Assembly: GCA_029204225.1 (NCBI GenBank)
Contig: CM055092.1
Coordinates: forward strand, 24,625,207 to 24,689,206
DNA: 64,000 nucleotides
Direction of reading: 5' to 3'
Origin: Diphasiastrum complanatum
Taxonomy: Eukaryota > Streptophyta > Lycopodiopsida > Lycopodiales > Lycopodiaceae
In this document: piece by piece, positions 1 through 11,321 of the stretch
How positions within the stretch are numbered: position 1 is the first letter of the stretch
Layout: every line of letters begins with the position of its first letter
Made by a program: the position numbers and the translations under genes
Notes under the pieces: generated by a model
Database searches by the model: none
Told to the model about the DNA's origin: nothing
The model's input: only the letters and a program-made list of their open reading frames with translations

Positions 1-219
1 TTATCAACCTGCCATTGACACGACTATCCGAGCTTCAGACTCAAGTGTGTCCATTGTCGATCCACTATTCGACAACGAATCAGAAGAAGACATTGCTGCT
101 ACCTAGCAACAAGTCCCAAGAGTGGTTCATCAGTCAATTCCTCCCATAAGATCAAGCCGAGTGTGCACACAGCCCACAAGATATACTCCTGAGTCTGCTT
201 GTCTCTTGATACAAGAACT
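1..219 (+). pseudogene. Old copia pol fragment, integrase-RT linker (left part)
   Basis: Read from base 2, this stretch encodes an acidic and Pro/Ser-rich linker of the kind found between integrase and reverse transcriptase in Ty1/copia polyproteins, with one in-frame stop (TAG at 104-106). The frame continues exactly at 6,651 once element A and one copy of its 5-bp target duplication are removed, so both pieces belong to one interrupted pol gene. The fragment is cut by the window start. It is a different copia lineage from A, C, D and E. The RT assignment of the right part is firm; the linker itself has no motif. Confidence 0.6.
215..219. other. Target site duplication of element A (left)
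   Basis: GAACT here is repeated at 6,651-6,655, directly flanking the two LTR ends of element A. A 5-bp duplication is the usual copia integration footprint. Confidence 0.9.
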
Positions 220-874
220 TGTGAAAAATACAGATCCTAAGTGGATCTAAACTCCAAGATCATTGGCTTGAATGCTTGCACTCCAAACTACATAAGCTAG
301 GAATTGGCAACACATTCTATGCTACCTAGAATGCAAAGAACTTGATCAAAAAGCATTTATCACAAATGGAAACTTCCATAAACATCAAGTGCGGCCCAAA
401 ATAGCATTATACAGTCCATAATACATCAGCCTACCACTTTTGGAAAGCACCTAAGATCATACACAATAGCTTGAAGACAATACACACAACAATGCTCTCA
501 ATGGAGGAAGAAACAATGACAATGATCTATTGATCTCAATGAAGCATACAAAAGGTTTCTCCAACCTGTTCTCCACGACTTCGCTACTATTTATGGATGA
601 GGAAGATGACTCTCTCTCCTCTCTCTAGAAGGTACTTGACCCTAGATATTCCCTATATAGGAAAAATAGCTAAAAATGGCTTATATGACCAAAATACATC
701 AAAATGGTCTCATTTTGAAGGGTATGAAGTTTGACACTTCATCATACTGAAAAAATACAGTAAATAAAAACATTGTGGCCTGGTTCACACGTGTGAAACT
801 CCAGAACCAAAACTATTTACAATTTTAGCCAATTTAGGCCTCAAACTAGCTAGGAAATGTTGACAATTTTCACA
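220..874 (-). repeat. 3' LTR of element A
   Basis: This 655-bp copy matches 5,996-6,650 except at about three positions. The terminal inverted repeat is TGTGAAAA/TTTTCACA. The gag-pol stop codon lies in its first bases (870-872), so coding sequence and LTR overlap by 5 bp. Confidence 0.95.
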
Positions 875-3800
875 CTCCCTCTTCAACATTGGATGCTAGT
901 TTCAACATAGTCTTTGAGCACATTCCAAGATTAGATCTATGCATTAAATATAGGTCCTTTCCCAATGGTTTGGTGAAGATATCAGCCACACACTCCTTTG
1001 AAGAGACATGTTGAAGCTCCACCTCTTTGGCAATGACTTGATCTCTCACAAAATGGTGAGCAATCTCAATGTGCTTGCTCCTTGCATGAAAAACAGGATT
1101 GCTTGCCAAGCTTTGGGCTGAAAGGTTATCACAAAGTATGATTGGAGTCTTCTCTGGTTCCAGCAAGTGAAGATCCAATAACATCCTCTTGATCCAAAGA
1201 ATCTCCTTGGTGCATGTTGTTAATGCCTTGTACTCGGCTTCGGTGGAAGATAGAGAGATAGTTGGTTGCTTCTTTGATAGCCATGAGACCACTCCATCTC
1301 CAAGATAGATTGCAAAGGCACTTGTTGACTTCCTATCCATTTGATCACCTGCAAAATCTGAATCTGAAAATCCACAAAGGTTAGGTGTAGTACCTCCATA
1401 CAAGATGCCAAAATCTCTAGATCCCGAGATGTATCTAAGTACTCTCTTTCCTAGCTTCCAATGAGCCTCACTAGGATCTTGCATAAATTGACTTAGTTTA
1501 CCAACCACAAAGCTTAGATCAGGTCTTGTGATGGTTAACCATATAAGAGATCCTATTAGCTTTCTATAGAGAGTAATGTCCTTGAAGGATCTTTCATTAC
1601 TTCTTGTAGTTAGCTTTACATTTGATTCCATAGGAGTAGAAACAACTTTACAATCTTCCATATGAAACCTTTTTAGAATAGAGTTAACATACTTTTCTTG
1701 ACATATGAATGTAGATTTAGAAGTTCTAATAATCTCTATTCCTAAGATATAATGAAGTTTACCAAGATCTTGAATTTCAAACTCTCTTTTGAGTGCCATC
1801 TTGATTTCATCTATATCTAGATTGTTACCACCACTTAAGATAATGTCATCAACATAGATCAAAAGTAAAGTGATATCATTTTCATTCAATCTAAAGTAGA
1901 GAGAATGATAATACTCACTCATAACAAAGTTTTGAGAAAGTAAGAAGGAATTGAGCTTAGCATACCAACTCCTTGGTGCTTGCTTTAGCCCATACAAACT
2001 CTTTTGGAGATAGCACACATGATTAGGCTCATCATGTGAAACATAGCCCTCGGGTTGCTCCATGTAAATATCTTCTTCAAGATCACCATTCAAGAAGGCA
2101 TTAGTAACATCCATTTTCCACATATCCCAATCATAAAGAGTTGCAAGAGAGATTAGGATTCGAATAGTTACCATCTTTGCCACGGGTGCAAAGGTCTCAT
2201 CATAGTCAATACCATATTCTTGAGCATACCCCTTTGCCACCAACCTTGCCATGTACTTGTTGATTGATCCATCTTGATTTGTCTTGATCTTGAAGATCCA
2301 CTTACAACCAATTGCCTTCTTGTCCTTTGGAAGCTTTACCAACCTCCATGTGTTGCTTTTGATGAGTGCTTGATGCTCATGATCCATGGCTTGGATCCAT
2401 TCCTTCTTTTGAATTTCTTCACCTACACAAGTTGGTTCATCAAAAGAGGTAAGAAAAGCAAAGTTAGAGTTGTCCACCACTTGCTTTCCTTTTTCATCAT
2501 AGGTTAGCCTTGATGGCTTAGCCCTTTGCCTTTGAGTCTTCCTTGAAGTTTGCTTTGGAGTGGCATCTCCATCTTCATCCAAGACATCTTGCACATCATG
2601 ATGATTAGTAGGCACATCAACATCAACATCAACAACATTGGAAACATTCTCTTCATGAAAGATGACATCCCTACTTATGACAACTTTCTTTGTAGAAGGA
2701 ATGTACACTTTGTAAGCCTTGCTTACTTCACTATAGCCAACAAACACACCCTTCTTTGATGAAGGATCTTCTTTAGTTCTATCATCAAGTGTGATATTGA
2801 CAAAACATGTACATCCAAAGATCCTACAATGCTTGACACTCGGCCTTCTACCATAAAGAACCTCATGAGGAGTTTTACCATCCAAGGAAGCACTTGTCCA
2901 TCTATTACATAGATAGTTAGCACATGCTAAAGCTTCCCCCCAAAAAGACTTAGCAAGATTAGCATGTAGTCTCATTGCCTTGGCACATTCACAAAGGGTT
3001 CTATTCTTCCACTCGGCCACTCCATTCTGTTGTGGAGTCCTAGGACTAGACATCTCCCTCTTAATCCCATGTGCTATACAAAAGTCTTTGAACCTATTTG
3101 AGGTGTATTCCCCTCCATTATCAGATCTTAAGCATTTGATCTTTGTATTGAATTGGTTTTCCATTTCATTCTTGAACTTGACAAATGCAGCAAACACTTC
3201 ATCCTTACTTTTAAGAAGATAGATCCAAGTATACCTACTAAAGTCATCAATGAAAGTTGCATACATCTTTGCCCCACCATTGCTAGTTGTACTAGAAGAA
3301 TGAATATCAGAATGCACAAGTTGAAAAGCTTCTTTAGATCTAGAAGTAGATCTAGAATAAGCAAGTCTATGAGATTTGGAAAAGGCACAATGTTCACAAA
3401 CACTATTGTTTGCAACAAGACTTTTAGGGAGACCAAGAACAAGCTCTTTCTTTGCCATTACCTCCAAAGATTTGAAGTTGGGATGGCCCAACCTCTTGTG
3501 CCAAACTTCTTGGTTTGTCAATTGCTCCCTAGCCATACATCCTTCATGATTAGAGATCACACATGCATCAAGCTTGAAAAGTTTACCATGCCTCCTACCT
3601 TGAGCAATCAAGGATCCACATTTACTTATCAAACATGCATCTCCAATGAACTCCACATCAAGTCCTTTGTCAATCATTTGACTTACACTAAGCAAATTCT
3701 TAGTGATTGAAGGAATGTACAAAACATTTTCAAGATTTGCTTTCCTATTTGTTGAAAGGGAAATAGGAATAGTGCCTATGCCTTTGATGTCACATTGACC

Positions 3801-4823
3801 ATCATTTGCAGTGTAGATGATGTTACCTTCTCCCTCATAAGACAATAAGGATGTAAAGTATTCCTTATGTCTTGTCATGTGAGATGAGGCTCCACTATCA
3901 ATCCACCAAGGATCATTATCATCTATGTTGGCTAACAAACTTGAAGTCATAACAAGTGATTCACATGTGTTATGTTCTTCCTCATCTATTGTAAGATTTC
4001 CTTGCCTCTCTCCTTGCTCTCTTTTCTTCTTATAACATTCATTTGCAAAATGACCTTTTATCCCACAATAAAAGCACTTGAACTTTGACTTATTGTTCTT
4101 AGTAGAAGAGGAAGAGGAAGAGTGATCATCATGATCAAAGTTACCACCTTTGGACCATTTCCCTTTGCCTTTACCTTTGCCCTTGAATTTGCCTTTTGTG
4201 AAGAAAGCCTCTTCACCTCCACCTTGCAAGGATGCACCATCAAGCTTTGATTGCAACCTATGTTCTTCAGCCAATAAGATTTCTTGCAAGTCAACCACAC
4301 TTGGCAAGACTCTTTGAATGGCAAAACTTTGCACAAGGTTAGCATGTTCATTTAGCAAACCATTCAACATAACTTGGACTATTTCACCATCTTTTATGTT
4401 CTCATCAATGCATGCTAAATCATCACTTAGGGACTTAACTCTCAAGATAAATGCATGAGCACTTTCACCCTCTCTTTGCCTACTAGAAAATATTTGTCTC
4501 CTTAGGGTCAATACCCTAGATGTGGACTTTGATTCAAAGAGCTTCTTTAAGGCATTCCATGCCTCACTTGCACTTTGACACTTTCCAACTTCCTTGAGAA
4601 GTTCATTTGTAACATTCATTTTAATGATATGAAGAGCCCTTTTGGCCTTCTTATCAAACCTTTGTTGCTCTTGAAGTGTGAGAGGTCTCTCTTCAATTTC
4701 TGCAACTATGTCCATGAGTTCATTCAACTCAAGTAAGGACTCCATCCTCACTTTCCAAGTAGAGTAGTTTGATGAACTCAACCTTTCACTAGACTCTAGC
4801 ATGATCCCACCATTGGAAGCCAT
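870..4823 (-). CDS. Copia gag-pol polyprotein (element A)
   Basis: The 1,317-residue single-frame polyprotein supplies capsid, protease, integrase, RT and RNase H for retrotransposition in cytoplasmic particles and the nucleus. Domains in order: gag (about 20-200), CCHC zinc knuckle (about 250-263), protease DSGAS (D309), integrase zinc finger (H442, CEHC 476-479), DD35E core (D506, D568, E604), RT with YVDD (990-993), and RNase H (D1154, E1195, D1232 region). Start is the first ATG after the leader, in the context AATCATGGC. The stop TGA lies inside the 3' LTR and the polypurine tract (875-884) is coding. Compared with D it carries about seven substitutions, for example a K-to-M change in the RT motif KARLVAKG and D-to-Y in SEYDHS. 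The residue after the catalytic integrase Glu is Trp (VAEWKN) where Arg is usual. Length is normal for copia. Confidence 0.95.
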   Translation of the reverse strand: MASNGGIMLESSERLSSSNYSTWKVRMESLLELNELMDIVAEIEERPLTLQEQQRFDKKAKRALHIIKMNVTNELLKEVGKCQSASEAWNALKKLFESKSTSRVLTLRRQIFSSRQREGESAHAFILRVKSLSDDLACIDENIKDGEIVQVMLNGLLNEHANLVQSFAIQRVLPSVVDLQEILLAEEHRLQSKLDGASLQGGGEEAFFTKGKFKGKGKGKGKWSKGGNFDHDDHSSSSSSTKNNKSKFKCFYCGIKGHFANECYKKKREQGERQGNLTIDEEEHNTCESLVMTSSLLANIDDNDPWWIDSGASSHMTRHKEYFTSLLSYEGEGNIIYTANDGQCDIKGIGTIPISLSTNRKANLENVLYIPSITKNLLSVSQMIDKGLDVEFIGDACLISKCGSLIAQGRRHGKLFKLDACVISNHEGCMAREQLTNQEVWHKRLGHPNFKSLEVMAKKELVLGLPKSLVANNSVCEHCAFSKSHRLAYSRSTSRSKEAFQLVHSDIHSSSTTSNGGAKMYATFIDDFSRYTWIYLLKSKDEVFAAFVKFKNEMENQFNTKIKCLRSDNGGEYTSNRFKDFCIAHGIKREMSSPRTPQQNGVAEWKNRTLCECAKAMRLHANLAKSFWGEALACANYLCNRWTSASLDGKTPHEVLYGRRPSVKHCRIFGCTCFVNITLDDRTKEDPSSKKGVFVGYSEVSKAYKVYIPSTKKVVISRDVIFHEENVSNVVDVDVDVPTNHHDVQDVLDEDGDATPKQTSRKTQRQRAKPSRLTYDEKGKQVVDNSNFAFLTSFDEPTCVGEEIQKKEWIQAMDHEHQALIKSNTWRLVKLPKDKKAIGCKWIFKIKTNQDGSINKYMARLVAKGYAQEYGIDYDETFAPVAKMVTIRILISLATLYDWDMWKMDVTNAFLNGDLEEDIYMEQPEGYVSHDEPNHVCYLQKSLYGLKQAPRSWYAKLNSFLLSQNFVMSEYYHSLYFRLNENDITLLLIYVDDIILSGGNNLDIDEIKMALKREFEIQDLGKLHYILGIEIIRTSKSTFICQEKYVNSILKRFHMEDCKVVSTPMESNVKLTTRSNERSFKDITLYRKLIGSLIWLTITRPDLSFVVGKLSQFMQDPSEAHWKLGKRVLRYISGSRDFGILYGGTTPNLCGFSDSDFAGDQMDRKSTSAFAIYLGDGVVSWLSKKQPTISLSSTEAEYKALTTCTKEILWIKRMLLDLHLLEPEKTPIILCDNLSAQSLASNPVFHARSKHIEIAHHFVRDQVIAKEVELQHVSSKECVADIFTKPLGKDLYLMHRSNLGMCSKTMLKLASNVEEGV
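875..884 (-). other. Polypurine tract of element A
   Basis: GAAGAGGGAG on the minus strand directly precedes the 3' LTR, the position where plus-strand DNA synthesis is primed in LTR retrotransposons. It is inside the last codons of gag-pol. Confidence 0.8.
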
Positions 4824-5983
4824 GATTCTAATGTTTCTTCAACTTTTAGGTTCTGTCCTAAAGCACTTAGCACTCACTTTTCTCTCAACAAATGATAGAT
4901 AAAGAGATCTATGAAGATTTAGGACCCTAAAACACTTCTATCTTGAACCTAGATGGTTTCCAAGCATAGAAAGGAAGATTGAAACACATGCAACACTTTG
5001 CACACACTAAGAATGGATTACAAAATCAAACCAACCTGAACACACTCTTGCTTAAGCTCTCAAACTTTCCAGCAAGTGACCAAATCAAGTTATGGTGTGA
5101 AGAGTTACTTGCATTCTTAGAAAATACCCAAAACTAGGATGCCAAGATTACCTAGTAATGAACAAACTTGATCAACATATGATCAACACACTAAGATATT
5201 GATTCAACCTGTAAAACCACATGTAAACCACACTTCTAAAAGTTTATAAACTCCAGCAAGTGATAAATACAAGATTTAGAGGTGAATGAATGAGCACACT
5301 TAGTGAATCACAAGACTAGCTTCACTATCTTGTCAAATCTTGGTGTTTAGATGTAGATCTAAGATCACTTCACATGAGAATGTTCCTCAACCTGTTAAGA
5401 ACCTGAAAACACACTTGCATAATGGTTAACACCTTCCAGCAAATGCTCCAATCAAATTACATAAGGAGAGTTACTTACATGCTCAACAAAGTACACCAAA
5501 ATTTATGCCAAAATTGATGACAATCTTTACAATATGCTCTTCACAATGGAGCTTACAATATGTTCACCCAAAAAAGGGGATCTTTCATCCAAATGGGAGC
5601 TTTGCTCAGCCTTTAGGAGAATTACAACTCACTCAAAAGAGCATTTGTCATCCACTTAAGGAGAAGTTTCATCCACTTAAGGAGAGTGTTCATCCAAGAA
5701 TGGAGATTGTCAACAATAGGATTGAAAAGAACATTGTTAGTATTGAATATGCACAAGCCTCACAATCACAAATGATTAGGTGTTATGATCTGATCCAAAA
5801 TAGTTTCTTTTCAGCCTCTGATCTTCAATAGACCTAAAATATGCTTTTGATCCACAAGTTCAACTCACAAAACAAAGGTTAGTAAGATTTGATCAACAAA
5901 GCAATGCAAAATCATGCTAGAACTTGATCAAACATCCAAATATCACCAAAAATGGAATACTTACTGTAAATAGAAGCCAACCA
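4824..5983 (-). other. 5' leader of element A
   Basis: Untranslated stretch of about 1.16 kb between PBS and gag ATG. It holds three imperfect direct repeats sharing a (C/A)TTGCTGGA core and a CAGGTT motif, and a 21-bp repeat (read on the plus strand as CATCCACTTAAGGAGA, near 5,650-5,695). A 108-codon antisense frame (5,505-5,831, plus strand) covers the 21-bp repeats; it is also present in D but has no recognised domain. Confidence 0.7.
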
Positions 5984-5995
5984 GCTCTGATACCA
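5984..5995 (-). other. Primer binding site of element A
   Basis: Minus-strand TGGTATCAGAGC abuts the 5' LTR and is complementary to the 3' end of plant initiator-Met tRNA, which primes minus-strand DNA synthesis in most plant copia elements. Confidence 0.9.
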
Positions 5996-6650
5996 TGTGA
6001 AAAATACAGATCCTAAGTGGATCTAAACTCCAAGATCATTGGCTTGAATGCTTGCACTCCAAACTACATAAGCTAGGAATTGGCAACACATTCTATGCTA
6101 CCTAGAATGCAAAGAACTTGATCAAAAAGCATTTATCACAAATGGAAACTTCCATAAACATCAAGTGCGGCCCAAAATAGCATTATACAGTCCATAATAC
6201 ATCAGCCTACCACTTTTGGAAAGCACCTAAGATCATACACAATAGCTTGAAGACAATACACACAACAATGCTCTCAATGGAGGAAGAAACAATGACAATG
6301 ATCTATTGATCTCAATGAAGCATACAAAAGGTTTCTCCAACCTGTTCTCCACGACTTCTCTACTATTTATGGATGAGGAAGATGACTCTCTCTCCTCTCT
6401 CTAGAAGGTACTTGACCCTAGATATTCCCTATATAGGAAAAATAGCTAAAAATGGCTTATATGACCAAAATACATCAAAATGGTCTCATTTTGAAGGGTA
6501 TGAAGTTTGACACTTCATCATACTGAAAAAATACAGTAAATAAAAACATTGTGGCCTGGTTCACACGTGTGAAACTCCAGAACCAAAACTATTTACAATT
6601 TTAGCCAATTTAGGCCTCAAACTAGCTAGGAAATTTTAACAATTTTCACA
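5996..6650 (-). repeat. 5' LTR of element A, with promoter
   Basis: This 655-bp LTR holds the element promoter. A TATATA box candidate is at 6,430-6,435, and the palindrome TTCACACGTGTGAA is at 6,560-6,573, upstream of it in element sense. Confidence 0.93.
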
Positions 6651-6938
6651 GAACTGACAATAATCGACGATGCACTCAGCCAACCAGACTATGATCTCTG
6701 GAGAGAAGCTTTGGACAAAGAATATTTCTCTCTGATCAAGAACCATATATGGTCACTAGTCAAACCTCCTATTGGCTACAATATCATTGATTGCAAATGG
6801 ATCTTTAAGATCAAGTACAATGCCAATGGAGCAATTTATTGAAGGAAGGCAAGACTGGTAGCACGAGGATTCACTCAGATCCCCAACGTTGACTATAGTG
6901 AGACTTTCAGTCCAGTAGTCAAGCATTCATCGATCTGA
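6651..6938 (+). pseudogene. Old copia RT fragment (right part of interrupted pol)
   Basis: Continues the frame of 1-219 across element A. The translation contains the copia RT amino-terminal motifs [32 protein letters not shown] and [11 protein letters not shown]. There are stops at 6,840-6,842 and 6,936-6,938, after which similarity ends near the junction with the tandem array. The copy is dead and truncated before the catalytic YVDD. Confidence 0.85.
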
Positions 6939-6959
6939 GTCCCCATTATTTTTGACATT

Positions 6960-9900
6960 TTTTTCTTTTATGAGGGCTTAAAATATGAATATAAGTGGCT
7001 AGATAAAACTAGTTAGATGGATATAATAGGATAACACTCTTAAGTTGATATAAGTGTGTCGATGATGTGTATACCAATGTATTATTATTCAATTCAACGA
7101 TATTGAACACGTGGATAGGAATAATATGCGATGTATAATATAAGAAGCTAAATATACACATAAAATGAATTTAATATTTGCATAATATGATAGATATATG
7201 TGATATCTAAACTTAAATCATCGTTTCATGCAAAGATTGGTGTAAGTGATGGCCTAGAAAATTGTAAATTTATTTTTGTTTATATGACAGCTTTTCAAAA
7301 GTCGTCATTTATGCCAAAAAAATGAACACGTTGATAGGTGTTACATTATCCCATGTATAACATAAATAGCTAAATTTACACATAGATGAATACGATAGAT
7401 ATATGTGATATCTAGACTTAAATCATCATTTTATGGAAAAAACTGACATAAATTATGGCCTAAAAAAAAGGTCATTTTACTGGTTGATATAACACCTTTT
7501 CAAAAGCTGTCATTTATGCCAAAAATTACATTTTTTTAAAAGTTTTATGGCTTAATGTGTAGATAAGTGGGCAAATAAAAGTAGTTAGATGGATATGACA
7601 ATATAACACCCTTAAATTGTGTCATATGTTTTTTGATACATGTCGATGATATGTATTGCAATGTATTAGTATTGAATTCAACGGTATTGAACACATCGAT
7701 AGGTATAATATCCCATATGAAACATAAATAGCTAGATTTACACATGGATGAATACGATAAATATAAGTGATACCTAGACTTAAATTATTATTTCATGCAA
7801 GAAACTAGCATAAATGACGGCCTGGAAAACTGTCGTTTATTCTGTATATATGACAACTTAAATTATCAATAACTGGCATAAATGACGGCCTAGAAAATTG
7901 TCCTTTATTTTGGTTAATACGACACCTTTTCAAAAGCCATTATTTATGCCAAAAAACATTTTTGAGTATCATGGTTTAAATGTGTAGATAAGTATCATGT
8001 TCATGCAAAAAAATGAACTAAATGACGGCTTAGAAAATCATCATTAATCCTGGTTTATATGAGAGTTTTTTAAAAGTCGTCATTTAGTCCAAAAATTACA
8101 TTTCTTTTTAAAGTTTTATGGCTTCATGTGTAGATAAGTGGGCAAATAAAAGTAGTTAGATGGCTTCATGTGTGGGCAAATAAAAGTAGTTAGATGAATA
8201 TGATAGTATAACATGCCTTTTAATTGATATAAGTGTGTCATATATTGTTTGATACACGTCGATGATATGTATTAGTGTTGAATTCGACATTATGGAACAC
8301 GATAGGTAAAATATCCCATGTCTAACCCAAGTAGGTAAATTTACACATGAATGGATGGATTAATGCCTATTATGATAAATATAGGTGATACATAGACCTA
8401 AATATCAATTCATGCAAAAAATGGAATAAATGGTAGCCTAGAAAATCATCATTTATGCTGGTTTAGATGACAGTTTTTTGAAAGCCATAATTTATTCCAA
8501 AATTTATATTTTTTGTAAGTTTTGTGGCTTCATGTGTACATAAGTGGGCAAATAAAAGTAGTTAGATGGATATGATAGTAGAACAAGTCTTTTAATTAAA
8601 AGAAGTGTCATATACTATTTGATACATGTCGATGATATCTTTTGCATTGTATTAGTGTTGAATTCGACAATATAGAACACGTTGGTATAATATCTCACCT
8701 CTAACCCAAGTAGGTAAATTTACGCATGAATGAATGGATTATTGCCTATTATGATAAATACCAGTGATACATAGACTTTAATAACAATTCATGCAAAAAG
8801 TAGAATAAATGAGAACCTAGAACACCGTCATTTATGCTGGTTTATATGACAATTTTTTAAAAGCCATCATTTATTCCAAAAATTACATTTCTTTAAAGTT
8901 TTATGACTCCATGTGTAGATAAGTGGGCAAATAAAAGCAGTTACATGGATATGATAGTATAACATGCCTTTAAGCGTGTCATATGTATTAGTGTTGAATC
9001 CGACAGTATAGAGCACGTCGATAAGTATAATATCCTATGTCTAACCGAAGTAGGTAAATTTACATTTGGATGGATGGATTACTACCTCTTATAATAAATA
9101 TATGTGATACATAGATTTAAATATCAATTCCTGTGAAAAAATGAAATAAATGACGTCCTAGAAAACTGTCGTTTATGCTGGTTTAAATGACAATTTTTTC
9201 CAAGCTATTATTTATTCAAAAAATTATATATTTTTTAAGTTCTAAGGCTTCATGTGTAGATAAGTGGGCAAATAAAAGTAGTTAGATGGATATGATAGTA
9301 AAACATGCTTTTTAATTGATATAAGTGTGTCATATATTGTTTCATACACGTCGATGATATGTATTAGTGTTGAATCTGACAATATAGAACACGTCGATAG
9401 GTGTAATATCTCATGTCTAACCCATGTAGGTATATTTACACATTAATGGATGGATTACTGCCTATTATGATAAACATATGTGATACATAAACTTCAATAT
9501 TATTTTATGCAAAAACTGAAATAAATGATGGCCTAGAAAACTATCATTTATGCTGGTTTATATGACAATTTTTAAAAGCCATCATTTATTCCAAAAGTTA
9601 GATTTCTTTATAAGTTTTATGGCTTCATGCGTAGATAAGTGGGCAAATAAACGTAGTTAGATGGATATGATAGTATAACATGTCTTTTATTTGATATAAG
9701 TGTGTCATATATTATTTGATACACGTCGATGATATCTTTGTGTTGTATTAGTGTTGAATCCGACAGTATAGAACACATGGATAGGTATAATATCCCATGT
9801 AGGTAAATTTACACATGGATGGATGGATTTCTACCTATTATAATGTACATATGTGATACATAGACCTAAATATCAACTCATGCAAGCCTAGAAAACTGTC

Positions 9901-10765
9901 ATTTATGCTGGTTTATATGACAATTTTTAAAAGCTGTCATTTATTTCCAAAAATTACATTTTTTCATAAGAATTATGGCTTCATGTGTACATAAGTGGGA
10001 AAATAAAAGTAGTTAGATGGATATGATAGTATAACATGCCTTTCAATTCATCTAAGTGTGTCATATATTGTTTGATACATGTTCATGATATGTATGAGTG
10101 TTGAATCCAACAATATAGAACACGTTGATATGTGTAATATCTCATGTCTATCCCAAGTAGGTAAATTTACACATGAATGGATGGAATACTGCCTCTTATG
10201 ATAAATATATGTGATACATAGACTTCAATATCAATTCATGCACAAAATGAAGTAAATGACGGCCTAGAAAATTGTCATTTATGTTAGTTTATATGACAAT
10301 TCTTTAAAAGTCGTCATCTATTCCAAATATTACATTTCTTTGAAGTTTTATGGCTTCATGTGTAGATAAGTGGGCAAACAAAAGTAGTTAGATGGATATG
10401 ATAGTATAACATGCTTTTAAGTTGACATAAGTGTCTCATCTATTTCTTGATACATGTCGATAATATGTATTAGTGTTGAATCCGACAGTTGAGAACAAGT
10501 CGATAGGTATAATATCCAATGTCTAGCCCAACTAGGTACATTTACAAATGAACAGATGGATTACTGCCTATTATGATAAATATATGTGGTACATAGACTT
10601 AATATCAATTCATACAAAAAAATTAAATAAATGACGGCCTAGAAAACCGTCATTTATGCTGGTTTATATGACAGTGTTTTAAAAGCCGTCATTTATTCCA
10701 AAAATTATTTTTTATTGTAAGTTTTATGGCTTCATGTGTACATAAGTGGGCAAATAAAAGTCATT
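6960..10765. repeat. Tandem array, period about 340-380 bp
   Basis: About ten diverged units. Each carries a near-palindromic core built from AAATGACGGCCTAGAAAA, a CCGTCATTTATGCTGG arm and a second AAAAGCCGTCATTTATTCC arm. A constant stretch with GATAAGTGGGCAAATAAAAG, TAGATGGATATGATAG, a CGTCGATGATATGTATTAG segment and a GGTAAATTTACACATG segment follows. Cores occur near 7,243, 7,452, 7,813, 8,021, 8,430, 8,808, 9,150, 9,523, 9,880, 10,255 and 10,628; spacing is irregular before 8,430. Complementary GACGG/CCGTC arms are common in subterminal regions of plant CACTA transposons, and a CACTA transposase remnant lies 3 kb away, but no CACTA terminus was found. No genes lie in this stretch. Confidence 0.85.
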
Positions 10766-11309
10766 ACATGCACAAAGCACTCCTTTGAACAACAACAAAT
10801 ACTTTCAAAAGAAATAACCAAGATTTGAAACTATCTAAAAAATTCTCTTCTAGCACTTATACCAAGCAAATCAACACATAGAATCATGAAATCTCGATCA
10901 ACCAATGATCTATCCTCAATCTAATGATTTTTGTCACTCCCTAAGATTGAAACACACTTAAATGAAGTCCAAAAACCTCGCTATCTATAGATCCAATCAA
11001 AATTAGGGTTTTGACAAAATCACAAAAAAAATTGACTATTTCGAGTCTACATGCAAATGCTGAAAATTTGATATGCAATCTATAAGCCACCACTCAGGCT
11101 GATCCAATGATCCAAAAATCAGCCAAATCCAATATGTGAATTCAAAAATTGGAATTGATCAAGTATCTTGACCTATATAGTGTTTTGATCTACAAAAGAT
11201 CCAATCTACAAAAGCAAAAACTTCGATTTTGATGTAGAATCCTCTCTAGCATGCTCTTCACTAAATCATTGATAGATCTGAATTTCTCCTTCATAACCTA
11301 AAACACAAG
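10766..11309 (-). other. Truncated 5' leader of a family-B copia
   Basis: AT-rich sequence leading away from the PBS at 11,310-11,321. It is cut at about 10,766 where the tandem array begins, so gag-pol of this copy is gone. No ORF is supported. Confidence 0.5.
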
Positions 11310-11321
11310 CTCTGATACCAT
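11310..11321 (-). other. Primer binding site, family B
   Basis: Minus-strand TGGTATCAGAGC directly beside the LTR at 11,322; same initiator-Met tRNA primer as the other copia elements here. Confidence 0.85.

Larger units (their letters stand above)
220..6650 (-). mobile_element. Full-length Ty1/copia retrotransposon A
   Basis: Complete 6,431-bp LTR retrotransposon on the minus strand: two 655-bp LTRs starting TGTGAAAA and ending TTTTCACA, a PBS next to the right-hand (5') LTR, a leader of about 1.16 kb, one uninterrupted gag-pol ORF, a polypurine tract and a GAACT target duplication. By eye the two LTRs differ at only about three bases, so insertion was recent. It lies inside an older copia pol gene. 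Element D (33,559-39,989) is the same length and almost identical, in the opposite orientation. All structural parts for autonomous movement are present; whether it still moves cannot be told. Confidence 0.96.

Noticed and set aside
3128-3710. Frames on both strands inside gag-pol of A (and the equal ones in D at 36,499-37,081)
   Set aside because: Shadows of the intact gag-pol coding sequence, with no domain of their own.
7545-7745. 66-codon frame in the tandem array
   Set aside because: Chance frame in AT-rich repeats, not kept in the other units.
6960-10765. Possible CRISPR-like array because of regular repeats
   Set aside because: Units are 340-380 bp with no unique short spacers, and the context is a plant genome.
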